NCBI RefSeq assembly: GCF_039851975.1
Contig: NZ_CP156660.1
Coordinates: forward strand, 2,299,035 to 2,363,034
DNA from: Desulfoscipio sp. XC116
GTDB taxonomy: Bacteria > Bacillota > Desulfotomaculia > Desulfotomaculales > Desulfallaceae
Direction of reading: 5' to 3'
DNA length: 64,000 nt
In this document: positions 40,126-54,257 of the stretch, piece by piece
How positions within the stretch are numbered: the first letter of the stretch is position 1
Layout: every line of letters begins with the position of its first letter
Position numbers and translations under genes: made by a program
The notes under the pieces: generated by a model
Database searches by the model: none
What the model was told of the DNA's origin: nothing
What the model saw: the letters and a program-made list of their open reading frames with translations, nothing else

Positions 40126-41022
40126 GTGCAGAATTCGATCCTGAAAGCTGTGAGTTCTGATGCTCTGGAGGATGGCAATCCGATATTTAGACAGGGGGTT
40201 ACTTCTTTGTGTGAGTTCTGTACCAAACACGGTGAAGGTAAAAAATGGTACGAAATAATGGAGAACTATTCCACAGCGCTGTTGGCTGAAAGTAGTCGCC
40301 AAGCTTATATTAACGGGTTTATTCCATATCTACATAGCGCCGGCTTAAAAATAGATAAATTAGGCACTTTTAAAAGAAAACATCCCCTGGTTTATCGTTT
40401 CATCAGAAAAATGGGAACACAAAAAATGAAAAAAGATCATTTTGGCCAGGTAGTTCCCATTGAGGATGCCGAGGGAATAATTGATTTGGTGCAGTCAATT
40501 ACAAGAATACCGTGTCTTTGCAGAAAGATTAAAACCGGGGCAAGCAACCACAGGTATTGCATGTTGCTGGGCATTGATCCCACCGGCCTGATAAGTGAAT
40601 GGCCGGAGCTGCAGTATAATCTGGAGACACTTAATTCAAGCGAAGCCAAAAAACTGCTCAGGGAGTTTGACCGGGAGGGTCTGGTGCACTCAATCTGGAC
40701 ATTTAAAACACCTTTTATTGGAGCGATATGCAATTGTGACCACGACTGCCTTGCTTTTAGGTTTCAGATAAGTTCAGACTTACTAGATGTTATGTTCAAG
40801 TCGGAATACATAGCTGAAATTGTTCCGGCTCAATGTGTGGGGTGCCGGGAATGCCAGAAATTATGTCAGTTTGGAGCCATACAGTATTCTGCAGTGAACC
40901 ACAAATGCTATGTAAACCCCCTGCAGTGTTACGGGTGCGGGGTATGCAGGGTCGGATGCAAGAAAGAAGCTATCAATCTATTGGATAAAAACGAACTTCC
41001 TTATTGTAGCGATTTATGGTAG
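40126..41022 (+). CDS. Unknown Fe-S protein with C-terminal 2[4Fe-4S] ferredoxin domain
   Basis: Frame from GTG 40126; the true start is uncertain as no good ribosome binding site is seen, and an ATG at 40122 opens a different short frame. The ~298-residue product has an N-terminal CEFCTKHG, a middle RIPCLCRK...YCMLLG block, ICNCDHDC near residue 203, and a closing ferredoxin domain CVGCRECQKLC and CYGCGVCRVGCKKEAI for two [4Fe-4S] clusters. Proteins of this plan occur widely in anaerobes without a fixed role. It stands alone, divergent from the sigma-54 operon. Confidence 0.75.
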   Translation: MQNSILKAVSSDALEDGNPIFRQGVTSLCEFCTKHGEGKKWYEIMENYSTALLAESSRQAYINGFIPYLHSAGLKIDKLGTFKRKHPLVYRFIRKMGTQKMKKDHFGQVVPIEDAEGIIDLVQSITRIPCLCRKIKTGASNHRYCMLLGIDPTGLISEWPELQYNLETLNSSEAKKLLREFDREGLVHSIWTFKTPFIGAICNCDHDCLAFRFQISSDLLDVMFKSEYIAEIVPAQCVGCRECQKLCQFGAIQYSAVNHKCYVNPLQCYGCGVCRVGCKKEAINLLDKNELPYCSDLW

Positions 41023-41141
41023 AAGCTGAAACAGTTAACCCAAGTAATAGGTTTTATCCAGGTTATTCAGGATTTGCAGGCACAGTGACAACCTCGCCGT
41101 TAATCTCCCTGATGTTTTCAAAAATTTACTTCACCTCAACC

Positions 41142-41163
41142 GCGGCAAGATGCCGCTTTTTTC
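41142..41163 (+). terminator. Intrinsic terminator behind the Fe-S protein
   Basis: GCGGCA (41142-41147), AGA, TGCCGC (41151-41156), then a T run. About 120 bases after the stop. Confidence 0.8.
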
Positions 41164-41867
41164 TTTGGTGGGCTTGTTTGTTCTGCACTTATAGATTGTT
41201 GAATTTAAATTGGCAAAACACTTAACCCCTCTTTCAAAAAACTACAAAAACGGATATAATATGAACAAGAAACCTAATGAAGCTGGCGCTTGGCAACTAT
41301 GACTTGTGACTGCAGCAGCATTTTAGAAAAGGATGATGTTTTTTTATTAGTGGAGAATTTGGATATACATTACTTTTAAACTGGGGAAATATGTTGGTTA
41401 GGCACCCTCGGAAGAAATGAAAGCAAGATGATTATTCGAATGAAAAGCATAACAAAACAAATTTGAGAATGTCAAAGATTAATCTTATTTATCGTTAACT
41501 TAATTTAATTCCGATAACGAGTACTATACAATACAAAAGAATCTTTTGCCTGTTTCGCACCGGCAAGGGGGTTCTTTATTTTATTTTAGGTCTTTAGCAT
41601 TAACTAAAATCTTAGAACACCTCAATTGCCATCCGATGGCAATTATGTAAAACACAAGATAATAATAATTGAACATATTTAATAGAAACAGGTCTTATTA
41701 TTGCAACTAACTGGAGCTTTTTATACTTTTATGATGGTGCTCCGTTAAACTTTCGGACACAAAAAGAAACTACATATGCAAATACCCTAAATAAAGCGTG
41801 GTGTCACAATGAATACATTCATAAATTATGTGCACTAAAGTTACTATGTCGAAAGCGAGGAATATCG
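41164..41867. other. Intergenic stretch without a supported gene
   Basis: AT-rich. A terminator-like stem AAAGAATC..GCC / GGC..GGTTCTTT at 41536-41577 followed by T-rich sequence is the main structure. No c-di-GMP riboswitch pattern is seen before the diguanylate cyclase gene. Confidence 0.4.
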
Positions 41868-43067
41868 GTGAATGTTTTTTATATAGATATGGGAACTCTC
41901 TTAATGGTTCTTGTGTTAGGACACATTCTAACAGGCATACTTATTATTTCATATACAGTTCGTCATAACAAGGAGAAGTCGGTTAATATATTTTTATTGT
42001 CTAAATTACTTCAATCAGTTGCATGGATCATGGCCGGATTCAAAGGTGCTATTCCTTATATCATTTGGACATCTATATCAAATTCTATGATATTTATTGG
42101 TGCAGCATTGGAGTTGATTGCCTTTTTGATTTTAGTTGATAGCTACAATAAGGTCACAAAAAGAAATTATAACATCCTGGTTTTTGTTTGTATTTTTATT
42201 TTTAACATCTTAATAATATATGACGTTCCAGAAAACATTAGGATTGCATTTACATCTTCAATTACAGCTACATTAATTGCATTTCCGGTATATAGGATTT
42301 TTGTACATAAAAGTCCATCAATTTTACAAAAAGTAATAGCTTCTTTTTATAGCATTACAATGGTTTCTTTTCTTTTTAGAGCCTATACAGCACTAACTTC
42401 GGCGCATGATATGACATTATGGTCAACGGATATCTCCAATACGGGCTCGTTTCTTTTGTTATATCTTGTAATGCTCGTAGGAAGTATGGGTTTTATTCTT
42501 CTGGCAAAAGAAAAGTTAGATATTGAATTGCTTAGAGCTGCATCATTCGATGAATTAACTAATATACTTAACCGCAGAACCTTTATGTTGCGCGCAAAAA
42601 AACTTATTTCTTTATTTTCAAGAAAAAAAGAACAGATTTCATGCTTGCTTATAGATATTGATAATTTCAAAGTGATAAATGACGTATACGGCCATTATGT
42701 AGGCGATGTTGTCTTGAAGGAGTTTGCTGCCGCCATCAAGGTTCAATTAAGAGATTATGATTTATTTGGCAGATACGGCGGCGAAGAGTTTGCCATATTG
42801 CTTCCGGGGACAGATGAAAAAAAATCCATGGAAGTCGCGGAAAGATTAAGAAAGACAATCGAAAATGGATCAGTTAGCATTAATCCTAAAATAAAATTTA
42901 CCATAAGTATAGGAGTAGTCACTCTAACTCCGAATTCGGAAACTAACGTCGATATGTTTTATAAACTAAGCGACAATGCTCTTTATATGGCGAAAATGCA
43001 AGGAAGAAATCGTGTTGTGAGATTTCAAAATACAGGACATCGGTGTTCTGTTAAGCCAGCTATGTGA
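41868..43067 (+). CDS. Membrane diguanylate cyclase (GGDEF)
   Basis: GTG start with GAGGA 7 bases upstream. 399 residues: seven or so membrane helices over the first ~215 (a 7TM-like sensor), then a GGDEF domain (AASFDELTNILNRRTFM, LLIDIDNFKVINDVYGH, and the active loop GRYGGEEFAILLPG). The inhibitory site RxxD is present as RDYD five residues before GGEEF. It makes the second messenger c-di-GMP at the membrane in response to an unknown signal. The last ten residues (GHRCSVKPAM) are coded by one copy of a 27-base direct repeat, so the C-terminus may have been altered by the duplication. Confidence 0.92.
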   Translation: MNVFYIDMGTLLMVLVLGHILTGILIISYTVRHNKEKSVNIFLLSKLLQSVAWIMAGFKGAIPYIIWTSISNSMIFIGAALELIAFLILVDSYNKVTKRNYNILVFVCIFIFNILIIYDVPENIRIAFTSSITATLIAFPVYRIFVHKSPSILQKVIASFYSITMVSFLFRAYTALTSAHDMTLWSTDISNTGSFLLLYLVMLVGSMGFILLAKEKLDIELLRAASFDELTNILNRRTFMLRAKKLISLFSRKKEQISCLLIDIDNFKVINDVYGHYVGDVVLKEFAAAIKVQLRDYDLFGRYGGEEFAILLPGTDEKKSMEVAERLRKTIENGSVSINPKIKFTISIGVVTLTPNSETNVDMFYKLSDNALYMAKMQGRNRVVRFQNTGHRCSVKPAM

Positions 43068-43117
43068 TTAAGGGAATACCAGAAAGCCCAACATCCGTGT
43101 TCGGTTAAGCCAGCTAT
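43037..43117 (+). repeat. 27-base direct repeat over the cyclase stop
   Basis: 43037-43063 and 43091-43117 share ACATCSGTGTTCKGTTAAGC and CAGCTAT with two mismatches. The first copy encodes the end of the cyclase; the second is beyond the stop. Confidence 0.75.
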
Positions 43118-43257
43118 ATATCATTAACAACCGAAAGCAGTACTTTACCCCTGGAAATTAGGATTATTCGCTAATTAAAGAAGGAATGGCACTATCTTTG
43201 TGGGAATTTCCTCCAGGCAATGCTTATAAGGAGGAACCATACAACAAATAAAAACAA

Positions 43258-43285
43258 AAAAATGGGGGGCTCTCCCCCAAATCAA
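43258..43285 (-). terminator. Intrinsic terminator of a minus-strand unit
   Basis: On the minus strand GGGGG-AGAG-CCCCC followed by ATTTTTTTG, 10 bases after the stop of the small frame at 43295-43417. Confidence 0.65.
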
Positions 43286-43294
43286 AATTGCGGT

Positions 43295-43417
43295 TTACCA
43301 CTGTGCTCCACCGGCATTTGCACCAAGAGCTATGGCCTTTAAATAATCTCTCGGAGTCTTATCCGCCTGATACCATATTAAACGATATACATATATTCCT
43401 TGACAAGCAATAACCAT
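43295..43417 (-). CDS. Short frame of 40 residues, unknown
   Basis: ATG at 43417, just after an in-frame TAG, to TAA at 43295: MVIACQGIYVYRLIWYQADK, then TPRDYLKAIALGANAGGAQW. The regular, protein-like ending and the terminator directly behind it suggest that it is, or was, translated. It could be a small protein or the tail of a decayed longer one. I recognise no family. Confidence 0.35.
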   Translation of the reverse strand: MVIACQGIYVYRLIWYQADKTPRDYLKAIALGANAGGAQW

Positions 43418-43610
43418 CCCGGCTTGCTAGAAGAGTTTACAGTTAGTTTAAACAAGTTTAAGCCTGACCCCATTCCCTCAAAAATGCACAGCTGAGCAAG
43501 TTTTATTTTAACAAGTAAACTATCTTGTATCCGGCAGCAGTATGGTTGGTTTATCGCCTAACGGCAACCAACCGCCAACTTCCGATTAACAAAATCAGAG
43601 CACCGAATTT

Positions 43611-48400
<4,790 letters not shown>

Positions 48401-48710
48401 GTTTATGCTAAGCGGGTTTGGTCTGCTTTAGGCTGCCCAGCCTTATTGGGCTGGATGACTTTATAGCAGCTTGTGCCCGTTTGCTTTTTAAGTGAGTTTA
48501 ATCTGCTCGTTTTATGATTTACTCGTTTATTCGTTTGCTAAAAACCGCTGCTGTTTGGCTTTGGCTTTTAGCTTCGTTTGACGAGGTTTGATTGGCCGCC
48601 GTCGCTTGGCTCGGTTATTAATAACCAACCACGTCCGGCGTCCGTTTCCATCTCTTTGCACTGTTTAGTTTTCAAGGACCGGGCGGTCGTCGTTTGGCGA
48701 CCGGAATTGT

Positions 48711-48739
48711 ATTGTATCACTTTGATCGGCTTGTGTCAA
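48711..48739 (-). promoter_or_regulatory. rRNA operon promoter
   Basis: Minus-strand TTGACA (48734-48739), 17 bases, TACAAT (48711-48716): a near-consensus sigma-A promoter about 310 bases before 16S. A boxA-like TAGTTTTCAAGGACC complement follows near 48666. The 48401-48710 leader holds no tRNA. Confidence 0.8.
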
Positions 48740-48910
48740 AGGCAATTTGTGGTTGGCATTGCATTCTATTTAATATTATTTCTATTAAATATTATTAAAT
48801 ATACCGCTTATCATTTCGCCTTATCATTTCTCCGCCGCCGTGGCAGCGACATTTGTTATGTTATCATTTTAAGGCTATTGATGCAACAAGTAATTTAAAC
48901 CAGTTAAGCG

Positions 48911-48990
48911 CCGGGAAAATGAACTCGTTCAGCTATAACTGAACATCAGGCTTCAGATGGGGTATTCTACCCCACCTGAAGTAATAATAG
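48911..48990 (+). repeat. Palindromic REP-like unit
   Basis: TGAACTCGTTCAGCTATAAC, TGAACATC, then TTCAGATGGGGTA...TACCCCACCTGAA. It matches the reverse of 5852-5918 and in its first half 56707-56740. A further hairpin ACTCTCACTT/GAAGTGGGAGT follows at 48993-49016. Confidence 0.7.
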
Positions 48991-49067
48991 GAACTCTCAC
49001 TTATAGAAGTGGGAGTCTTGGGATTTGATCAACTCAATATTTAAAAATCAGCATACAAAATAATGAA

Positions 49068-49346
49068 CTAACGGGTTATCTTAAAGTCAATAAAGTTTTC
49101 CTTTAATTGCGGGTTGCTTTTTGCTACTTCCACCTTAATCACCTCAGAACGTGGTGAACCCTGATAACACCAGGCAACCATGTTTTCCACAGTATCTTCG
49201 GGTCCTTCAAAAACAGCCTCTACCCTGCCGTCGGGCAGATTGCGCACCCATCCCTTGATACCCAGTTTTTCCGCTTCCCGCCTGGTATAATCCCTGTAGT
49301 AAACCCCCTGCACCCGACCGGAAATAAAGACATGTTTTTGTGTCAT
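49068..49346 (-). CDS. acyP: Acylphosphatase
   Basis: A 92-residue enzyme that hydrolyses acyl phosphates. The family signature is complete: ISGRVQGVYYRDYTRREA with the phosphate-binding loop and catalytic Arg, and GIKGWVRNLPDGRVEAVFEG with the catalytic Asn. The usual Phe in GVxF is Tyr here, a common variant. It stands alone between the rRNA leader region and the chemoreceptor gene. Confidence 0.93.
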   Translation of the reverse strand: MTQKHVFISGRVQGVYYRDYTRREAEKLGIKGWVRNLPDGRVEAVFEGPEDTVENMVAWCYQGSPRSEVIKVEVAKSNPQLKENFIDFKITR

Positions 49347-49756
49347 CCTGGCATCACCCCTGTATAGTATAAATTGATTTTGGTTTCCCGCTTGCTCATA
49401 TCATATTTACGCACTACCCGGATACTGTCGCATGACCTCGTGAAAAGGTGGATATTCGCTATTGTGTATTCGCATTAAAAATCTCTAACTTATTAATGAA
49501 TATTTTAGTCTTTTTTCAGGAATTCAACTAAAAGTCAAAGCTTAGCATTATGTATTAAATATTTTATCATAGAATACCATATTATTGCTGTTGAAATTAA
49601 TACTGGGTCCATGCCCCGATAAATAACCAAGGGCTTATTTTATTAATAGCTAAACCGGTTAGACAAAAAATAAGCTATTAAGTTTATTTTCTTATTTTAC
49701 GATATATTCTATAATAGATATTATATCAAATATACTATTCAAGGAGGCTGCCTGTT
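49347..49756. other. Intergenic stretch with one inverted repeat
   Basis: No gene seen. TTAATAGCT (49643-49651) and AGCTATTAA (49673-49681) form 9-base arms about 75 bases before the next start; between them lies the small palindrome ACCGGT. It could be a regulator site of the chemoreceptor-like gene. Confidence 0.4.
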
Positions 49757-50614
49757 ATGGACTATCTACATGAAGATGAACCTGGAAAAGAAAGCAAAAT
49801 ACAATCTTTACTGAGCCTGGCACCTTATTTGCGTGCTATGCTGGGCGAGGAATATGGTTTAGCTCTGGCGGATTTACATAAATATCTGTATGTTACGCAT
49901 GGAAAAAAACTTACGGTTCCGGTTAAAGTTGGAGATCCTATAAAAAAGGGTGGTATAACAGAAACTGCTATGATGTCCGAGAGTCGCGAGGTAAGAAGGA
50001 TACCCAAGGAAGTAATGGGAATACCATATGTTGGATTAGGAATTCCTGTCACAGAAGATGATGGCAGCATAGCAGGTACTATAACAATTACTTATCCTAT
50101 TGAAACACAAGAAAAGATTATTACTATGGCTGAAGCGTTAAATTCGTTCACACAACAAATTAGCGATTCCATTAATGAATTACAGAACACTTCAGAACAA
50201 CTGGCAATTACCGCTCAGGACCTTGAGAAAAATACTTCCGGTATTAATAAAGATATTAATGAGATGGATATGGTTATAGCCCTAATTAAAGAGGTTTCCG
50301 ACCAAACCCACCTGTTAGGTTTAAATGCTGCTATTGAATCCGCTCGAGCGGGAAACTACGGGCGAGGATTTAACGTAGTGGCCGGTGAAATACGCAAATT
50401 AGCTGCAAAAACCAATAATTCAGTTAAAGGAGTAAATGAGCGGCTGAGTAAAATACGGGAAACGATATTAAACTTTACCATGGAGATACATCAGATTTCC
50501 GCAGTTTCACAGCAGCAAGCCGCTTCCACTGAAGAAATAACAGGCAGCATTAAAAAGATAGAAACTATGGTTGAGGAATTGGCGCAGATATCAGAGGATC
50601 TTGTTGATTTGTAA
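49757..50614 (+). CDS. Soluble methyl-accepting chemotaxis-type protein
   Basis: 285 residues, GGAGG before the ATG. No membrane segment. Residues ~1-115 form an alpha/beta sensor-like part (EDEPGKESKIQSLLSLAPYL, MGIPYVGLGIPVTEDDGSIA), then a long coiled coil and a compact MCP signalling tip IKEVSDQTHLLGLNAAIESA, RAGNYGRGFNVVAGEIRKLA. The tip would contact CheA/CheW, or the protein may act in another coiled-coil signalling system. The signalling region is shorter than in canonical chemoreceptors. No che gene is near. It senses something inside the cell; ligand unknown. Confidence 0.85.
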   Translation: MDYLHEDEPGKESKIQSLLSLAPYLRAMLGEEYGLALADLHKYLYVTHGKKLTVPVKVGDPIKKGGITETAMMSESREVRRIPKEVMGIPYVGLGIPVTEDDGSIAGTITITYPIETQEKIITMAEALNSFTQQISDSINELQNTSEQLAITAQDLEKNTSGINKDINEMDMVIALIKEVSDQTHLLGLNAAIESARAGNYGRGFNVVAGEIRKLAAKTNNSVKGVNERLSKIRETILNFTMEIHQISAVSQQQAASTEEITGSIKKIETMVEELAQISEDLVDL

Positions 50615-50760
50615 TAGCATAGCATTGCGATAAAATTTAGCCTTTAGTGATAAATTTGCATTAATATAGATATACAAAATGACTTTATAAAACAGAAATG
50701 TCTGAATTAGCAGGGATTGACAATGGTTTTGACGAAAGATGCAGTGGGGGTATACATATA

Positions 50761-52287
50761 ATGCTGACCATTGTCAAAAGCTTAGCCTTAAATGGCCTGG
50801 ATAGTTACATTGTGCGGGTTGAGGTGGATGTGTCCAGTGGTCTTCCAGGATTTGACATTGTAGGCCTGCCGGGTGCTGCGGTGCGGGAAGCTAAAGATCG
50901 AGTGCGCGCCGCTATAAAAAACGCCGGGTTTGATTTTCCCGCCAAACGCATTACTGTTAATCTGGCCCCGGCGGATCTAAAAAAGGAAGGTCCGGTTTAT
51001 GATCTGGCCATATCACTGGGAATATTGTCTTCAACAGAACAAATTGATTCCGAGTGGGTCAACGTCTATATATTTATTGGTGAGCTGTCCCTGGACGGGT
51101 CAATCCGGAGCATAAACGGGGTATTGCCCAGGGTTATGCTGCTGCCGGCAGATGGCTGTGATCAAGTTGTTGTACCGGCTGAAAACGCTGACGAGGCTGC
51201 CCTGATTCAGAGCATAAAAGTATATCCCGCTCCCAACTTGATTCGTTTAATTCGACATTTGCAAGGTGAAGAACTTATATGTCCCCATACTGTGGACAGC
51301 AATAAATTCTGGACCAAACGCAACGTCACAGGGGATATGTCCGATGTACGCGGACAGCTGGTTGTAAAGCGCGGTCTGGAAGTAGCCGCAGCCGGTGGAC
51401 ATAACATTTTAATGCTGGGGTCCCCCGGCTCGGGAAAGACCATGCTGGCCCGTCGGTTACCCGGCATATTGCCCGATTTGTCACTCGCTGAAGCACTGGA
51501 GATAACCAATCTTTACAGCCTGGCAGGACTTCTGCAGCCCAACCAACCGCTGGTTACGGAACGTCCTTTTCGTTCCCCGCATCATAACACATCTACTTCA
51601 GCGCTGGTCGGAGGGGGTAAATACCCCAAGCCGGGTGAAATCAGCCTGGCCCACTTGGGGGTACTCTTTCTTGACGAGACTGCCGAGTTTAAAAGAGATG
51701 CCTTGGAAGCGTTACGACAGCCATTGGAAGATGCTGTGGTAACTATTTCCCGTGTACACTCCTCTGTCACCTATCCCGCCAGAATCATGCTTGTGGCTTC
51801 AATGAATCCTTGTCCGTGTGGTTTTCTGGGTGATACGGAGCGGGAGTGCTCGTGCACACCATTACAGATAAAGCATTATTTAAACCGTCTCTCCGGGCCA
51901 CTGCTTGACCGTTTCGAAATTCAGATAGATGTACCCCGTCTTACCTTTAACGATCTGGAAAACAGCCCGCCGGGTGAAGCTTCGGAAACTATTCGCCAAA
52001 GGGTGCAGGCAGCCAGGGAAACGCAATTTACCCGGTTCGGCAAAGAAGCATGTAATGCCGAGATGTCTCCGGCGCAAATAAAGAAGCACTGCCGGTTGAA
52101 TACTGAAGCTGCGGATTTATTGCGCACGGCCTTCAACCGCCTGAAGCTCAGTGCCCGCGCCCATAATAAAATTATTAAAGTGGCGCGCACCTTGGCTGAT
52201 CTTGCGGGCTCTGAACAAATACAGGTTGAGCATGTAGCGGAAGCCGTCCAATACAGGGGAATGGAAAGAAAGTACTGGGGTGCTTGA
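50761..52287 (+). CDS. YifB/ComM-family Mg-chelatase-like AAA+ ATPase
   Basis: ATG at 50761 gives the usual 508 residues and the family start MLTIVKSLALNGLDSYIVRV; a frame opening 21 codons earlier looks unrelated. ChlI-like N-domain (SGLPGFDIVGLPGAAVREAK, VNLAPADLKKEGPVYDLAIS), Walker A MLGSPGSGKTMLARRLPGIL, the RPFRSPHHNTS loop, Walker B GVLFLDETAEF and a C-terminal Mg_chelatase_C part (RAHNKIIKVARTLADLAGSE). ComM members help branch migration in DNA recombination. It is not linked in function to its neighbours. Confidence 0.93.
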   Translation: MLTIVKSLALNGLDSYIVRVEVDVSSGLPGFDIVGLPGAAVREAKDRVRAAIKNAGFDFPAKRITVNLAPADLKKEGPVYDLAISLGILSSTEQIDSEWVNVYIFIGELSLDGSIRSINGVLPRVMLLPADGCDQVVVPAENADEAALIQSIKVYPAPNLIRLIRHLQGEELICPHTVDSNKFWTKRNVTGDMSDVRGQLVVKRGLEVAAAGGHNILMLGSPGSGKTMLARRLPGILPDLSLAEALEITNLYSLAGLLQPNQPLVTERPFRSPHHNTSTSALVGGGKYPKPGEISLAHLGVLFLDETAEFKRDALEALRQPLEDAVVTISRVHSSVTYPARIMLVASMNPCPCGFLGDTERECSCTPLQIKHYLNRLSGPLLDRFEIQIDVPRLTFNDLENSPPGEASETIRQRVQAARETQFTRFGKEACNAEMSPAQIKKHCRLNTEAADLLRTAFNRLKLSARAHNKIIKVARTLADLAGSEQIQVEHVAEAVQYRGMERKYWGA

Positions 52288-52450
52288 CATGTAAACTGCG
52301 AACAGCTTCTACCAATCTAATAATTCCATTGGGATATGAAGTTATTGATCTTTTTGAGGTCAAGCCTCAAAAAGCAAATAATAAGGCCTGTATTTGCAAA
52401 ACTTTATTATTTTTCGAATGTGCTATAATATTTTTTATGAGGTGTTGGCA

Positions 52451-52852
52451 ATGAATAACCGTCCGTTGTTACTGGTGCAGGAAAGGCAATCTGAATTAAC
52501 AAACAATACCGGCGAAACAGAGTTTATAGCTATCGCCGTATACGGGAATAACGTTGAAGTACCTATAACGGTATCAACTCAGCGAATATTCGCCGGGGAA
52601 AAGCCGTTTCGGTTCCCTACCGAATTTACTAAAGGAGCCACCAAGAGCAGGATTGTGTATCAGTACTCCCTGGCGCAATGGCACGAATTGCTGGAGACAA
52701 CCACTAGGCAATCATCACCTGAATCTTTAAAGCAGCTTATGATCCCCATGTTGCTGCACCTGCGGAAAAATTTTCCGGACATTTTCGGGGACATCGAATA
52801 TGACCGCGATTTTAACGCCGATCAATATGCGGAATTAATCACTATAGCGTGA
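52451..52852 (+). CDS. Unknown small soluble protein
   Basis: ATG at 52451 follows GAGGTG by 6 bases. 133 residues without membrane segments or known motif: MNNRPLLLVQERQSELTNN, then a beta-rich centre (EFIAIAVYGNNVEVPITVST) and a helical C-terminus (LKQLMIPMLLHLRKNFPDIF). Not recognised. A short reading frame beyond the stop (ALSVYATIQDINLHHVDHYE, to about 52998) looks protein-like and may be a relic; the rest of 52853-53097 is empty. Confidence 0.65.
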   Translation: MNNRPLLLVQERQSELTNNTGETEFIAIAVYGNNVEVPITVSTQRIFAGEKPFRFPTEFTKGATKSRIVYQYSLAQWHELLETTTRQSSPESLKQLMIPMLLHLRKNFPDIFGDIEYDRDFNADQYAELITIA

Positions 52853-53097
52853 ACCACAACAACACCGGATACCACCGGCTGACATTGCCTTATCAGTGTA
52901 TGCGACAATACAAGATATAAACCTCCACCATGTGGATCATTATGAAGCGCTACGCGAGCACCCTGCACAGCTCGCCGGAACGCAGGCAAAAGTGTGATAA
53001 GTAAGACCTCCTGCATTTAATTTTCTAAATGTTTTTTATAAACTGAACAGGATGGCATTTGTTTGGCAATGGTAATCTAAACGGAGGCTGTAACTAT

Positions 53098-54222
53098 ATG
53101 TTTGAAAAGAGCTCGCCATATACACCAATTGATTATTTGGAATTACTCCTTGAAGAGGCCGCCCTTAACGGCACAAAACGCAGGGAACGTTACCCCCAAA
53201 AACGTTTTTTCGGGTATTTTTGCAGTTACTGGCCGGAGGAGTTAATTCTAGCTGCAGGCCTTGAACCTTTGCGCATCCTCCCCACCACCACCCGGGGCAC
53301 CCCGTCTGAACTGCCTGCCTATTGCTGCTCACTGGCCAGAATCAGCCTGGCCGGCGCCATATCCGGCAATTACAAGGACCTGGCCGGGACGGGGTTTGCG
53401 CATACCTGCGACACCATGCAGTGCCTGGGAGGAATCTGGGGCCGAACCTTAGCTCCCGGGACCGCCCTGTCTATGGTACCGCCGGTCATTCTGAACACCC
53501 CGGCGGCTGACCGGTTTTACGAAAGCGAACTGGATGCTCTGCTGCAGAAATTAAGCAGTATAACAGGATGCCGGCCTGATGCGAATAAAATAGGCAAGGC
53601 CATAGAGCTTTGCGAACACATCCGCAGCTTGGTGGCTGAACTCGACAATATGCGTGCGGAATTACCTTCGCCGCTGGTTTCAGCTTTGCTGCGGGCCGGC
53701 CAGGTAATGCCCCGGACTGAATATGCCGAGGCTCTGAAAGCCGCACTGCCAGCTATCAGGGAAAAGACGGCCAGCAACCCAAGCCATCGTCGGATATTGA
53801 TAAGCGGGCCTGTTTTGGAAAACGACAGTTTATTTAAAATGGTGGAGGAACTGGGTGGCCGGATAGTGGCCGATGACACCTGCACTGGGAATCATCACTT
53901 TTTAACGATGAGCGATATCCAATATGGAACCGACCCGCTTAAAGCGATTGTCCGGCGTTACTCCACCATGCCTCCCTGCCCGTGCCGCCATCGTGGTTTG
54001 GAGGAGCGAGTGGATTACCTGGTAAAATTAGCACAAGGCCGGCAAGCTGTTGGCGCCTTATTGGTGGTAAGAAAATACTGTGACCCGCACGCTTGGGATT
54101 CTGTACCCCTCGCCCAAAGAATGCGTTCGGCAGGCATAAATACGCTGGTATTAGAATTAGAGAGAGCGGAAGTTGGCGGACAAGAGCGCACCCGGCTGCA
54201 AGCTTTTTTAGAAAGTCTATAA
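53098..54222 (+). CDS. 2-hydroxyacyl-CoA dehydratase/benzoyl-CoA reductase family subunit (HgdB/BcrC-like)
   Basis: ATG at 53098, with GGAGG upstream, gives 374 residues, the HgdB length. Cluster cysteines typical of the family: FGYFCSYWPEELILAAGLEP, PAYCCSLARISL, HTCDTMQCLGG, VADDTCTGNHHF, PPCPCRH and VVRKYCDPHAWD. These enzymes use a radical mechanism, with electrons from an ATP-driven activase, to dehydrate 2-hydroxyacyl-CoA or to reduce aromatic acyl-CoA rings. The second subunit and the activase follow in the same direction. The true substrate cannot be read. Confidence 0.85.
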   Translation: MFEKSSPYTPIDYLELLLEEAALNGTKRRERYPQKRFFGYFCSYWPEELILAAGLEPLRILPTTTRGTPSELPAYCCSLARISLAGAISGNYKDLAGTGFAHTCDTMQCLGGIWGRTLAPGTALSMVPPVILNTPAADRFYESELDALLQKLSSITGCRPDANKIGKAIELCEHIRSLVAELDNMRAELPSPLVSALLRAGQVMPRTEYAEALKAALPAIREKTASNPSHRRILISGPVLENDSLFKMVEELGGRIVADDTCTGNHHFLTMSDIQYGTDPLKAIVRRYSTMPPCPCRHRGLEERVDYLVKLAQGRQAVGALLVVRKYCDPHAWDSVPLAQRMRSAGINTLVLELERAEVGGQERTRLQAFLESL

Positions 54223-54257
54223 TCTGATTAAAGCCGTAAATTAAGGAGAGATAAAAA

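Noticed and set aside
41164-41867. c-di-GMP riboswitch before the diguanylate cyclase
   Set aside because: The conserved core of neither riboswitch class is present.
52822-53016. A 64-codon minus-strand frame
   Set aside because: No start site and the opposite strand there looks more protein-like; neither is firmly supported.
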